DNA of 64,000 nucleotides, from NCBI GenBank assembly GCA_000442125.1, contig KE546981.1, positions 496,001 to 560,000 on the forward strand, given 5' to 3'. The first letter of the stretch is position 1. Every line of letters starts with the position of its first letter. This document shows, piece by piece, positions 1 to 10,367 of this stretch. Under the pieces are notes generated by a model. It saw nothing but the letters and a program-made list of their open reading frames with translations. It made no database searches and had not been told where the DNA came from. The DNA is from Opeltia flavorubescens (taxonomy: Eukaryota; Ascomycota; Lecanoromycetes; Teloschistales; Teloschistaceae). Both the position numbers and the translations under genes were made by a program.

Positions 1-779
1 GGCGCCCTCGAAGAAGAGCTGACATCCTACGTGTCTGGCTTTGTTGTTTATGATGCTGCTTCAGTTGATGCCATACCGGCAAAGATGAATCATTTACCTA
101 GGCTTGCGTTGACGAAAGTGTGTGGACCCCATGATCTTCTCAACCAGATAGCGTTAGGGATAGATATCTTTCTCCCACATTTTGTCGGAGAAGGAACGGA
201 TACAGGACTTGCTCTTACATTTACCTTCCCCAGTCCAGAAAGACCATCAAGCGGACAACGTCTGGTACTGGGCGTCGACCTCTGGCTGGAAACGCATGCC
301 TCCGATGTGTCTCCTCTTTCGAAGGACTGCACATGTTATACCTGCAGGAATCATCACCGGGCGTACATCAGACATCTTCTCACCGCGAAAGAGATGCTTG
401 CCTGGGTTTTATTACAGATCCACAACTACCATATTATGGACAATTTCTTCGCTGGTGTTCGAGGGAGCATGTCCAACGGTACCTTTGAGCACAGTCGCGA
501 CAATTTCGAAAAGAGCTACGAATGGGAATTTCCTGCTAGTACAGGGCAAGGCCCAAGGTAAGACGTTTTGAATTGAATCTTCTCATCCTCAGACCCTGAT
601 CAAGCCACAGGCTCAGAGGATACCAGGTCAAATCTGGGCCAGCAGAACCTCGAAGGAACCCGCAGGCTTTCCGCTCACTCGAAAATCAGGCAGAACGGCT
701 TGCAGATGCTGATTTACCCTCTCCCAGCGCAGAAGTGAAACAGCTAGAAATTCAAGGTTTCGCGAAAAACCTTGGATGA
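1..779 (+). CDS. Queuine tRNA-ribosyltransferase accessory subunit 2, 3' part (5' end outside window)
   Basis: Seen: frame 1 is open from base 1, so the gene begins upstream. Exons are <1..557 and 611..779; the intron starts GTAAGA and ends CCACAG (phase 2), and joining restores the conserved tail TGQGPRLRGYQ before the stop at 777-779. The zinc-site motif CTCYTCRNHHRAY is present (Cys-x-Cys-x2-Cys), followed by a later His in IHNYH. Family knowledge: QTRT2 is the non-catalytic partner of QTRT1 in the eukaryotic TGT heterodimer that exchanges guanine-34 for queuine in tRNAs with GUN anticodons; it is linked to the outer mitochondrial membrane in animals. About 240 residues are visible. The motif and the fungal-style spacing make QTRT2 more likely than the catalytic subunit. 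Next gene downstream is MET12 type on the same strand. Confidence 0.88.
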
Positions 780-2149
780 TATGCTTCAACCCTCGCTTTT
801 TTTTAATCCTCCACCTCTGAAGAGGTGGCTTATTGAAATCAGCCATCGGATGAGAAGAACCCCATACTCAGAGTGCTGACCATTAGAGTCTAAGACGTTA
901 CACCAGAAGACAGGGTATCGACCGAATTCACTTACTAGATACAGCGCATTGAGGATGTAAACGAGATGGTTTGAGCGACCATCTCTTTGGTAAAACTTGG
1001 AGAACCATACAACACCTATAGCTGCAAAGTCACAGACCCTTCGGAGAAGCAGCTCCAAACACGAGCGCTAACATCGCCCATGGCCATCACGAAGTGACAG
1101 TAAGACTATTTCATGCAAGCCATGTCATACCCTTTTATGTGTGCAGTGGATAGCCATTTTAGCTCCTTTTTCCAGGCGAGCTTCCACTTGCCATGGCTTT
1201 GTCAGAGACTCTCGTTGCAAGGAACATAATCGGGGTGCCATGACGACTGCTGCACCAGGATGTCTGCCAAAAATGGGACATCAGATAGTAAGCTCAATCG
1301 AACAATGTAATTAAGTTATGGTATAAGGCAGGGAGTTTGAGACGGTGAGTGAACTACTGTCATCAATACACCTTGTATTTACGGTCTCTCAATACGGTAT
1401 TTGACGGCAATGTCACTGTCAAAGCTGCTTGCTCTCTAAGTTGTGGGTAGTCTAAAATTCTCCTCGGGACTATGAGGCCTGAGTATCGACCTGGACGAAA
1501 ATCTTTATTCAACCGAAACCTTAAGAGAAAGCGACAAGTTTCTGTCTATTAGCAAATTGTAGCAACTCGTGATACAGAATACAGTATTATCACATTATTC
1601 GCAGCCCTTTGCTGCCTGGGGGTTGAGCTTCAGCATTCTTTATAGGCGAAAAGCAACCAGCCCATTTCAATTCGTTTCCCTCTGTCAAACATGAGTTTAT
1701 GGGATATCACGTGAGCTCAGGCCAATATTGTCCTGAGCTCACGTGATATCCCGATTCATGGTTTCGCAATGCTAAGGCATCAATATCTTCCTTTAAGTAC
1801 TACGGGTGGTCCATCTTAATTAGCGCGTGCAATAAGATTAAGAAGTATTGAATCCGACGGATGCCGTCTTTTTCCGAAATAGAGAACACAACAATTTCTA
1901 GTCTGTGTAATTTCCATTATCAACGTATTCTCGAACTCGTAAAGCAACATTTATATGTTCAATTTTCGACTGGTGTTCTTATATCGAATGCAATAATAAA
2001 GCGGTGGAAGGACATAGTGTGATACTTTAAAGATATTGATACTGAATGGGACCAGACTACCGTTTTCCTAATCCGAATTGCATGCATGTTGCGCATCTAG
2101 GACGTTTTTTGGGCATCTTTTGCACCTCGATTCAATCGTGGAAGACACA
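780..2149. other. Intergenic region upstream of the MTHFR gene
   Basis: About 1.4 kb between the QTRT2 stop and the MTHFR start. No open frame here looks like a protein on either strand. It holds the perfect inverted repeat listed separately (1701-1752). The stretch from about 1860 to 2050 is A/T-rich and probably contains the MTHFR core promoter and leader. Confidence 0.6.
1701..1752. promoter_or_regulatory. Perfect 21-bp inverted repeat with two TCACGTGA boxes around a CCAAT
   Basis: Seen: arms 1701-1721 and 1732-1752 are exact reverse complements; the 10-nt spacer 1722-1731 starts with CCAAT. Each arm contains the palindromic octamer TCACGTGA (1707-1714 and 1739-1746). Known: TCACGTGA is the classic site of Cbf1-type bHLH factors that act with Met4 at sulfur/methionine genes in yeast, and CCAAT binds the HAP complex. 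Inference: it may regulate the MTHFR gene starting about 400 bp downstream. It could also just be a cruciform-forming repeat. Confidence 0.55.
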
Positions 2150-4229
2150 ATGAACAAAATTACTGACAAAATCGCTGCGTTGCCACCAGATGCCAGTTTC
2201 TTTTCGCTTGAATTCTTCCCGCCTAAAACCCGAATTGTAAGCTCACCTGAGTCTCAGTGAGACATGTCACAGCTGATGATAAAAATAGGGCTTTTCGAAC
2301 CTCCAGGATCGTCTTCAACGCATGTCACAAACCCTCAGACCTCTTTTTGTAAATGTAACCTGGGGTGCTGGCGGTAGCACATCCTCGAGTTCTCTTGAAT
2401 TGGCTGAAATATGCCAGCGCCAACTTGGTCTGACGACATGCTTGCATCTAACTTGTACCAACATGAAAAGGGAAGTAGTCGATGAAACGCTAGAGGAAGC
2501 CAAAGCCTTGGGTGTCAGGAACATCTTAGCTTTGCGAGGAGATCCACCTAGGGAAGAAGAGTACCGCCAGGATACCGAAGATGGGCAGGAAGAGAGAGAA
2601 GTTAAGCAGAATAACGAAGACTTTGTGTGGGCAATAGACCTTGTTAGATATATAAGGCGAAAGTACGGCGACTTCTTCTGCATCGGAGTCGCTGCTTACC
2701 CAGAAGGACATGCAGATGAATCGCACCCAGTAGGACAGAGCTATGAACAAGATCTACCGTACCTGATCGCAAAGGTCGAAGCTGGTGCCGACTTCCTTGT
2801 CACCCAATTTTTTTTCGACGTGAATGCCTATACGCGATTCGAGAAGACACTCAAGGATCACAAATCTGGAGTCTTTCAGAAGATACCAATTATTCCAGGG
2901 CTTTTACCTATTCAGAACTATCAAATCCTCAGGCGAACTACCAAGTTGGCTCATTGTCGGATTCCCCCTGGAATCTTGGATACGCTCGAACCGATCAAAG
3001 CTGACGACGAAGACGTCAAAAGAAAAGGCATTGATGCCTTGTGCGACATCATACGAGAGATCCAGGCTATCAAATTGGGTAAACCTAGAGGCTTCCATTT
3101 CTATACCTTGAATTTGGAGAAGGTCGTTGGCTCGATCCTTGAGAAATGTGATCTCATACCACCTCTACCGCTCTCTCGAGATGAATACGACCTTTCTGCA
3201 ATCGACGACTCGCCTGCAATCCCAAATGGTGCCACATCCAGTCACAACTTGAATGAAGTCTCACAACCTCGCAGGCCATCCGATCTCCCTACTAGCCGGC
3301 GTCACTCCATCTCGTCAAACCATCTAACCACAACCCACCATTCCTCCTCCCCACCCTCCCACCGCACCCATCCCTCCACTAACCAACCGATATCCACTCC
3401 CTCCCGAGAAGCGACCTGGGACGACTATCCCAACGGTCGTTTCGGTGATGCCCGCTCCCCAGCCTTCGGAACACCAACTTCCTATTCACCCTGCTCCCTG
3501 CCATGTACCCCGGCACAAGCCCGCACTCTCTGGGGCGAGCCCACCTCCCCTGCCGCAATCTCCCACCTGTTCACCTCCCACCTTTCCGGCAAAAGCCCCT
3601 CCCAACTCCCATGGTCAGACGACTCATCCCCCACCCTCTCCCCTGAAACGACCCTCATACGAGAACACCTGCTCGCTCTCACAACATCCCATAACTGGTG
3701 GACGATAGCCTCCCAGCCCGCCGTCGACGGCTTACCCAGCACCGACCCTGTCCACGGCTGGGGACCAGCAAAAGGCTTTGTTTTCCAGAAACCATTCGTG
3801 GAGTTCTTCTGTCCTGTTTCGGACTGGCATTCCTCACTTCGGCCGCACCTCCAATCCCCCTCTGTTGCTCCTGACGTAAGCTACTACGCCGGTCATCCCA
3901 CCGGAGTTTTCGAATCCAGCGAGAACAGCGAAGCCGTACATGCGGTAACGTGGGGGAGTTTTCTAGGCAAGGAGATTGCCACGGCGACGATGGTGGAAGA
4001 AGTGAGTTTTCGGGCGTGGTGCGAGGAGGCGTTTGGCAGATGGGAGGAATGGGCGAAGTGTTGCCGGAGCGGGGAGGTGAGAGCGTTCTTACGAAAGTGC
4101 AGGGAACGTTTGGTCTTGGTCAATGTCATTGGGCATGTTTATAGAAAAGGCGAAGGGGAGAGATTGTGGGAGATTCTGAGAGAGGCGGCGAGAAGGGAAG
4201 AGAATGTTATGAATGGCGAGAACGGGTGA
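2150..4229 (+). CDS. MET12: Methylenetetrahydrofolate reductase, MET12 type
   Basis: Exons 2150..2236 and 2289..4229; the 52-nt phase-0 intron (GTAAGC...ATAG) joins PPKTRI to GFSNLQDRLQRM. The product is 675 residues. It reduces 5,10-methylene-THF to 5-methyl-THF for methionine synthesis. The N-terminal catalytic barrel (about residues 15-320) shows SLEFFPPKT, VTWGAGGST, LHLTCTNM, ILALRGDPP and GFHFYTLNLEK. A Ser/Pro/Thr-rich linker (about 330-415) follows, then the C-terminal regulatory domain with ATWDDYPNGRFGDARSPAFG, GWGPAKG and AVTWGSF. SLEFFPPKT, the ATWD..PNGRFGD block and SYYAG resemble yeast Met12 more than Met13. Start: 2150 gives the usual short N-terminus; the in-frame ATG at 2078 would add 24 unconserved residues. 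Convergent with CYK3. Confidence 0.93.
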
Positions 4230-4572
4230 CCGGCGCAGTGACTAGAAGTAAAGCTTGCCATAATATGCAGAATGTATGATTGGTCTGACAAGTAATTCTA
4301 AATTGGAGAATGAATTTAGGTTAAACAGAACCTTATGAAGCATTGAATTGAGCTTTTCCTGATGTCAGCTCGTGCAAGGAAAGCCATCAAAATACCAATG
4401 TTTACTATATAGAGGAAGACGAACGCTTTTGCGAATGTAGTACGTAAAATACTGCTGTCGTGACACCTCCGCCGCCAAATGCAACATGTACGTCGTCCAG
4501 ATCCTTAAGATCAAATACAAACTCCAGACCCCATCCCTTTTTTTGTACATCCTCAGTACACAAGGAGAATTC
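4230..4572. other. Convergent 3' intergenic region
   Basis: About 340 bp between the MTHFR and CYK3 stop codons (tail to tail). It should hold both 3' UTRs and polyadenylation sites. I see no gene, RNA or notable repeat. Confidence 0.6.
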
Positions 4573-7500
4573 TCAATAGCATTCCCACTCTCCGAAAACG
4601 CACCATCTCGCACTTCGATCGGCCAATACCAACCCTCTCCACGTACCCCTTTCACCGATCTTGATGATCGTTTCCCATACGCCTCCGTCTGCACCATCAC
4701 CACCACCGGGGCCCGAGGTGCTGATGGTATTCTCGCTCTTGCGTGAGAGCCTTAGGATTTTTCCGCTTGGAGCTTGAATGGCAAGTTTGGCCGGTTTGTA
4801 TTGCTGCTGCTGCGGTTGCTGCCCGCTGGTATTCGAGGCAGACGAGCTGTGTTGGGAGAAGTAATCCGACCCGGATACCGAAGATGAGATCATGGACATT
4901 GCAGATGAGGGACGGGCAAAGGGAAGGGGGGATTGAGCAGATGGCGGCGGTGTGGTGCAGGACAGCGATGATGGATGTTGACGAACAGCAAAAACGAAAG
5001 TATTGTTAACAGCCAGTCGCCTGCATTGGGGTTGAGCAACATAGAGATCATGTCTTTGAGCATGTGGAGTAGGATGGCGGAGGACGAACTCATAGGGTGG
5101 ATTACTACCGGTATGAATTATTGGAATGGTGAAGGCCAAAGGGTGCGGATTATCTTTGATGGAGTGCATGAGCCCACGTTTTCCAGCATAGACCTTTAAT
5201 GTACCTTGACCTTCGTCACCAGATAAATGTGCTTTGACTGTGTATCGCTTTTGGCCAGCCACCCATTCAGCCTGGGCAAGAGCTCGTGTAGTGACTGTGT
5301 CACCGCTTTCAAACCAGTCACCATCAGCATCACGCGCGTAGGAGCGAGCCTCCGTCTCAGCGACACATTCGATGTCCGCCGGCACAATGAGCTGGATCTG
5401 TACCAGCTCGAGGTTATCAACTCGGTAGAGGCTGGTGTCGTAGTCTACCATCTGTAGGTCATTCTTGAAGTAGGATGGACAGGCACACGGTAGTGCAAGG
5501 AGGATATCTGGGGCGACAGGCGGGCATACGTGCTGTTGCTCAAGCAGCTGTGGGACATGTGTATAGCATGCTTCCAACGGCGGTGTGAGAAACCAGCCAG
5601 TCTCAGCAATTTGAGAGACTATGCTAGAAAATAGTTCTCGTTTGGGATTGGTTGGGGATGCTAGTGAGCAATCCATGATCCTCCAACTATTGTCAACGAT
5701 CACGGCGTTCCACCAGTGGTTGGGTCGTGGTATAACATCCGGATCGGTCGCTTCACCCGGTGTCTTTAGGTAGCCTCTTACAACTTCTGCGTGCATTCCC
5801 ATCGCGGAGCACATTTCCATGACCAGAACGGCCACCTCTTCCGCGCATCCTCGCCGCATCTGGATCACTCTCCGTGCATCTACCTCACCCTCGAAATCCT
5901 CCTCCCAGGCGACCTTTTCGCCCACCCAGGTGAAGATCGCTCGAAGTCTCTGGACATCACTCCTATAAGGCCGACAAACATATCCCTGGGCTAGACTTGC
6001 TGAGTTGGTCATTGGTGGAAGACTGTTGACAAAGCGGGCGCTTTTATCTACGAGTTGATAGTTGACTGCAGAAAAATCAATAGCAGCCTCGACCGGGAGT
6101 CCGTCCATCCCCTCATCTCCCTCTGTCGATTCGTGCAGCGCATCGATGGGTGCGACAACCGGATAATCCATCATTTGGCACCTTTCGACCCTCTCAACTC
6201 TTTCGTTGCGGCTAAGTGAGTTGGAACGATTGATGTCACGCCGGACCTGGACCCAGTCCATACCGGTTCTCTCAGTCCCCAGTCCCATATCTCGAGCGGC
6301 GCTGCCCCCAGCAATTGCAGTGACTCCATTTGGTAAGAGGTTCTTGATCGGTGAACGAGGTGGTTCTGCCTGTCCAGCGGCGATACTACTCCTGGCGCTG
6401 GCGGCGCTGGTCTTTGCTGACTCTACCAATTTCTTGAAGAAACCGCTCTTCTTCGGCTTGGGTGCTGTCAACCCTCCAAGTGCCCCATCCGATTCGACAG
6501 TGTTGCTGGCCCACTCTCCTTGAGCAGAAGACCCTGGTCTTGATGGGTATATGTCCCCGGTCGTGCGCGTCCTTGGCGGGAAAGCACGACTGGGAGTGGA
6601 CGGTTCGTCCTGTCGATCGCCTACCACACTCATCGGCCGGCTCCTACTGATGCTGCCCAAGCCCTTCCTTCTCGCTAAACTTCCAGCGCTCGTTGCGCTG
6701 AATCCACCAGCAGAGTAGCCGCTCATTAAGCTCTGACTAGTTTTGGAACTGCTCGTTGTGGCTGATGTTGCATTGCTCTGAAGGCCACTGGAAGAATTTG
6801 TAGTACTCGATTTATTCGTGAATGTACGGCCTAACATATCCCGGCCTAACTCGTATGCAGATTTCCGGTTCCTAAGTTTCCTGTTTGAACTGAAGCTCCC
6901 GGTGATCGAAGGTCGTACCCCTTGCGCGGAATTTGTCCTTGGTTGGAAGGGAGAATTCTTTGCCGGAACTGGGGGAGGTGGCATTGACTCGTCGGGTAGG
7001 AAAAGCTCGTCATGTGGCCTGCTCCCCGCGCCTTGCATGGCTCGAAGTCGGTTTTCCATACGTTGCACGTAAGTATCTGGATCGGGCGGGCTTGGTTGAC
7101 ATTCGAATCCAGGGCTTACTGGACGATTATTGTAGCGACGGGAATTCCGCTCATCATCTTGAGAAGATATCAGGCCGAGCGAAGTTCTGGGTCTGTCAAC
7201 GCTATCTCGATGTTTGGTACGCAGTTCTTCAAATGCTTCTGGGGACCACGGATCCAGAACTCTTCGATCGCTCCCATGGTTATTGGGTGGTGAGTCTTGG
7301 CGCATCTCCATGTCTTGAAGGGAAGTCATGACATCTTCCATAGCATCCCGCAAAGGTGATGGTGTCATGCCCGTCCCGCCTGGTGATGGGGGAATGGGGG
7401 ATGCTCCTCGAGACATCGTAGGATAGACGTGATTCATGGAAAGCGCAGGAGAAGGTGTTCGAGGGATCGGAACGGATTGATATGGTATGCGATGTACCGG

Positions 7501-8196
7501 CGGGGGTGGAGGCGGTGGAGAAGGAGAGCGTTCGCTGTGAGCTTGAAGGTCTGTATGATAAGTGGTGGAATCATGACGACCGACCCTGGATAAGATGGGA
7601 GACGGAGCTCGAGAATTATTCCTACTCCTACTGGAAGGTGACGGTCTATCAGACGACCCTTGAAGGAAACTTGATTGTCTCGATGGAAGGGGCGATGGCC
7701 CGGTAGACCGAACCTCCAGCTTTTGACTAGTATCCGGTGGTTTCTTTGGGCTTTGTCCGTATGACTGGTAAGGTCTTCTGCTTTTGGGTTTTGGAGGTGC
7801 TGTATTCGAGGTAGTCACGCTCGAGTTCCGCGATACATCGCCACTCCCATTAATGGCTGAGTAGGCCTGGAAGGGCTTGCGGAAAACGCTTTTCGAAGCC
7901 TTTGGTGTTTGATTCGCATTGGATGGCTGGGTCGGCGGTATTGGGCTTACCGATCGACTCACAGGCTGGAAGTGCTGATCCAAAACCTTCACGAAGTTTG
8001 ACGGAAACAAGCCAATTGAGCGTTTGTCGCGACGTAGTCTCCCACACCAGAAATTGGAATCGCCAGCGTTCAGAGCTTCGATCAGGTCACCTTCCACGAA
8101 GCCCAGGTCCCCTTTGGTTTCTCCTCCCCAGCTATACAAGGCACGTACCCAGCACGGGAACCCTTGCGCAGGAAGATCCGGCGCAATAGCAGCCAT
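4573..8196 (-). CDS. CYK3: Cyk3-like cytokinesis protein: SH3 plus transglutaminase-like domain
   Basis: A single uninterrupted 1207-residue frame. An N-terminal SH3 domain (about residues 13-75: ALYSW, GDLGFVEGDLI, GLFPSNFVKVL) is followed by a long Ser/Pro-rich disordered region with poly-Pro (PPPPPPP) and many SP/TP sites. A transglutaminase-like domain lies around 745-845 (RAIFTWV, RRGCAEEVAVL, RPNHWWNAVIVD, WRIMDCSLA). The tail has a short Gln-rich run. Known: Cyk3 acts at the division site with the actomyosin ring and promotes primary septum formation; its transglutaminase-like domain is thought not to be enzymatic. Here the Cys of RGCAEEVA is one residue early when aligned on the following Gly, so catalysis is doubtful while His of NHWW is kept. 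Antisense to and convergent with MTHFR. Confidence 0.88.
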   Translation of the reverse strand: MAAIAPDLPAQGFPCWVRALYSWGGETKGDLGFVEGDLIEALNAGDSNFWCGRLRRDKRSIGLFPSNFVKVLDQHFQPVSRSVSPIPPTQPSNANQTPKASKSVFRKPFQAYSAINGSGDVSRNSSVTTSNTAPPKPKSRRPYQSYGQSPKKPPDTSQKLEVRSTGPSPLPSRQSSFLQGSSDRPSPSSRSRNNSRAPSPILSRVGRHDSTTYHTDLQAHSERSPSPPPPPPPVHRIPYQSVPIPRTPSPALSMNHVYPTMSRGASPIPPSPGGTGMTPSPLRDAMEDVMTSLQDMEMRQDSPPNNHGSDRRVLDPWSPEAFEELRTKHRDSVDRPRTSLGLISSQDDERNSRRYNNRPVSPGFECQPSPPDPDTYVQRMENRLRAMQGAGSRPHDELFLPDESMPPPPVPAKNSPFQPRTNSAQGVRPSITGSFSSNRKLRNRKSAYELGRDMLGRTFTNKSSTTNSSSGLQSNATSATTSSSKTSQSLMSGYSAGGFSATSAGSLARRKGLGSISRSRPMSVVGDRQDEPSTPSRAFPPRTRTTGDIYPSRPGSSAQGEWASNTVESDGALGGLTAPKPKKSGFFKKLVESAKTSAASARSSIAAGQAEPPRSPIKNLLPNGVTAIAGGSAARDMGLGTERTGMDWVQVRRDINRSNSLSRNERVERVERCQMMDYPVVAPIDALHESTEGDEGMDGLPVEAAIDFSAVNYQLVDKSARFVNSLPPMTNSASLAQGYVCRPYRSDVQRLRAIFTWVGEKVAWEEDFEGEVDARRVIQMRRGCAEEVAVLVMEMCSAMGMHAEVVRGYLKTPGEATDPDVIPRPNHWWNAVIVDNSWRIMDCSLASPTNPKRELFSSIVSQIAETGWFLTPPLEACYTHVPQLLEQQHVCPPVAPDILLALPCACPSYFKNDLQMVDYDTSLYRVDNLELVQIQLIVPADIECVAETEARSYARDADGDWFESGDTVTTRALAQAEWVAGQKRYTVKAHLSGDEGQGTLKVYAGKRGLMHSIKDNPHPLAFTIPIIHTGSNPPYEFVLRHPTPHAQRHDLYVAQPQCRRLAVNNTFVFAVRQHPSSLSCTTPPPSAQSPLPFARPSSAMSMISSSVSGSDYFSQHSSSASNTSGQQPQQQQYKPAKLAIQAPSGKILRLSRKSENTISTSGPGGGDGADGGVWETIIKIGERGTWRGLVLADRSARWCVFGEWECY

Positions 8197-9228
8197 TTTC
8201 GTTTCGAAGCCGGTTTACTGGTTTTGAAAGTGAGAGGTCAACATTGATGCTACATTACCAAGGGCGACGCTGTCTCCTTTTTCGAAGATCAGCGCATGGG
8301 CTTCTAGAGCTATTGCGACTCGAAAGACTGTTCTGATGAGCTGCGAGCGACTACTCGACACAGCAGAAGGCAGTCGTAATAACTAGCTGTGCGATGGTCC
8401 GACAATTTCAATATTTACCTACTTCCGATTCGAGCCTAGGAATACGGCGGCTATGTTGTGCTCGTACCGCTTAGCGCATCTGTCAGAGACAGCTTTTATC
8501 AACATCATTGTCTTGTTTCCTCTAATTACCTTCGATATGTCATCGTGGCTTCCGAGATAGAGGAGCACTTGATTGTCAAGGTCATGCTCATTGATACTGG
8601 ATAGCGCGGTCATGCGCGTCGTCAAGATGGTGACAGTCTACTTACTTTTTAACCAAGTCACTTCCATTGGGCTCATCACTTCGAAATCAATAGTCACTTT
8701 CTCTGGACTGATGGGTCAAAGAATGGTTATCTCGATTAAATTATTGCCTATAGGAATGGCTGTCCTCTATATTTTGAACCCCGTGAAACGCTCCAGGAAG
8801 TTCCTCTGAAAACCTCCTACAGATCAATGCCGCCGTCATCTCCGGAACGATATGGCTCCATTTCGTCAGGGAAATCAAGGTAGAATATACCGTATGCCCA
8901 CTGCTCAGCTGGGCTTGCACGAATGCCAATCTTCTTGCGTTACGCCTGTTTCAAAGAACTTCAGAGCATTATAAATATTGACTCTTCCCCATACCGCCTA
9001 AATACAGCGTCTCAATTTACATGCAGAATTATCTTAGCCTGCAAACTGTATCGATCTATCCTGTCTTGAAACGGCTTTTTGGGTATCAGTCTCTACTGAG
9101 GTTGGACTTGCCTCGGGAAGTAACGAATAGGTAAGTGTCACAAAGCCAGTCCTTCATGGATTGTTCTTCGAGGAACATCTGGGGAGCTTACCTATAACAT
9201 GTCTTCGATTCTCTAAAGGCTCTATATA
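8197..9228. other. Intergenic region with unplaced open frames
   Basis: About 1 kb between CYK3 and the AIG2-like gene. Two minus-strand stretches look faintly coding: about 8829-8948, with WAYGIFYLDFPDEMEPYRSG just before its stop, and 8419-8613 starting MTALSSINEHDLDNQVLLYL. I could not join them by convincing splice sites and recognise neither. They may be gene debris, CYK3 leader sequence or chance. Confidence 0.35.
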
Positions 9229-9989
9229 TCAAATGGCACTCGTTATTCCCTTCTCATACTGTTCGCTCCTCAACTGCTCCGTGATATTACCATTCGCTCC
9301 TCTACCACCTGTAGGGTCATCACCACGGGCTTTAAGTGCTTGCTCGATATCTGCCAGGACTTCTCAGCCTTTATCCCCTGAGAAGCAATCGCTTGAATAC
9401 TTACCGTCGTATTCATCACGATGTCCAATCCATCGCTGCATCTTCTCTCTTCTAAACTCTCCAAAATCCCATTCGCCTTCTTCCAATTCATCCTCACCTG
9501 CTACCCAGATATATGTATCCACCACTACTTCTCCACCTTCAACGTTGCCTTTGCCATCTTCGTCACCTTCAACTTCTAGGATTTGGATTTTGACTTTCCG
9601 CCTCTCATATTCATCCCCTTCGAAGATATCGAGACGAAAGAGATCTCCATTGGTGAGCCCGTGCACGTAGGTTCCGCGAACTGAGTCCGGCGGGGAAGGA
9701 GTGATGGCAGGGTAGTCTCGACCGAGGACTCTACGGCGACAATGTTTGTGCAAAATGGCGGGACGGATATTCAAGAGAGACATTTGGAAAGATGTGGGTG
9801 TCGGAGAGCCGTAGCAGACACGGTAAAGAACTTGAGGCTCCATCTAAGATTTTATGAGAAAGATTCTGGTATTTCTCGGTTGCAGGTTTCGGCGTACCAA
9901 TGTGCCTATCCTTCCAATTCAGCATCGGGCTTTGCTAGATATCGACGCATCGCATGTGTACCGTAGAAGAAGGCACTATGATCACCCAT
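9229..9989 (-). CDS. AIG2-like / gamma-glutamylcyclotransferase-fold protein
   Basis: Core exon 9405..9843 encodes MEPQVLYRVCYG, DYPAITP, SVRGTYVHGLTNGDLFRLD and IFEGDEYERR, a pattern I know from fungal AIG2-like proteins; the Glu of the FEG-x-EY motif matches the acidic residue of the GGCT fold. The 42-nt intron 9363..9404 (GTAAGT...CTGAG) leads to exon 9229..9362 and the tail EYDEVLADIEQALKARGDDP. The expected beginning, a short exon with FFYGT, is present at 9989..9957 (ATG at 9989), but no GT donor keeps frame to the ATG at 9843; a GC donor after 9954 would give FFYGTHMEPQVL. Biochemical role unproven: possibly gamma-glutamylamine or glutathione-type cyclotransferase. Shares a 378-bp upstream region with the PQ-loop gene. 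Confidence 0.78.
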
Positions 9990-10367
9990 TTCGATGACAG
10001 ACGGCCTTTAGCGAGCACAAATCTCAATTTAAGTCGACCGCCTGGAATGAGAACGCGATATCCAAAATCATAGTATTTGACATCGCGGTATGGATTAGAA
10101 TGGGTAACCTATAATTAGGTTGGCTCTATCGCGGTAGTTTTTAGGCTTCCCGCTTGTGGAAACTGGTGAGAAGCCCAGTCCCCTGCCAAGCTGGAGCCGC
10201 CAGAGCTTTTAAATGGAGGGAAAATTTAGAACCGAATGTTGACCAAAGACACCCCAAGATTGTATGGTGTAACAGCGTGACCGAATCTACAGCAACAATG
10301 TCACGATGATGTCTGGTTTACTTATCTACATTTTACCGACAGTGTCCCTACTTGATCAGTCCTCAAC
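9990..10367. promoter_or_regulatory. Shared divergent upstream region (AIG2-like / PQ-loop)
   Basis: About 380 bp between two start codons pointing away from each other. It must contain both promoters. I see no clear TATA box or strong palindrome. Confidence 0.45.

Noticed and set aside
182-571. 129-codon plus-strand frame over QTRT2
   Set aside because: Overlaps the QTRT2 frame that carries the zinc motif; it is a shadow.
4486-5199. Several plus-strand frames under CYK3
   Set aside because: Antisense shadows of a well-supported single-exon gene.
9161-9670. 169-codon plus-strand frame
   Set aside because: Antisense to the AIG2-like gene; Ser/Pro/Leu-rich shadow with no motif.
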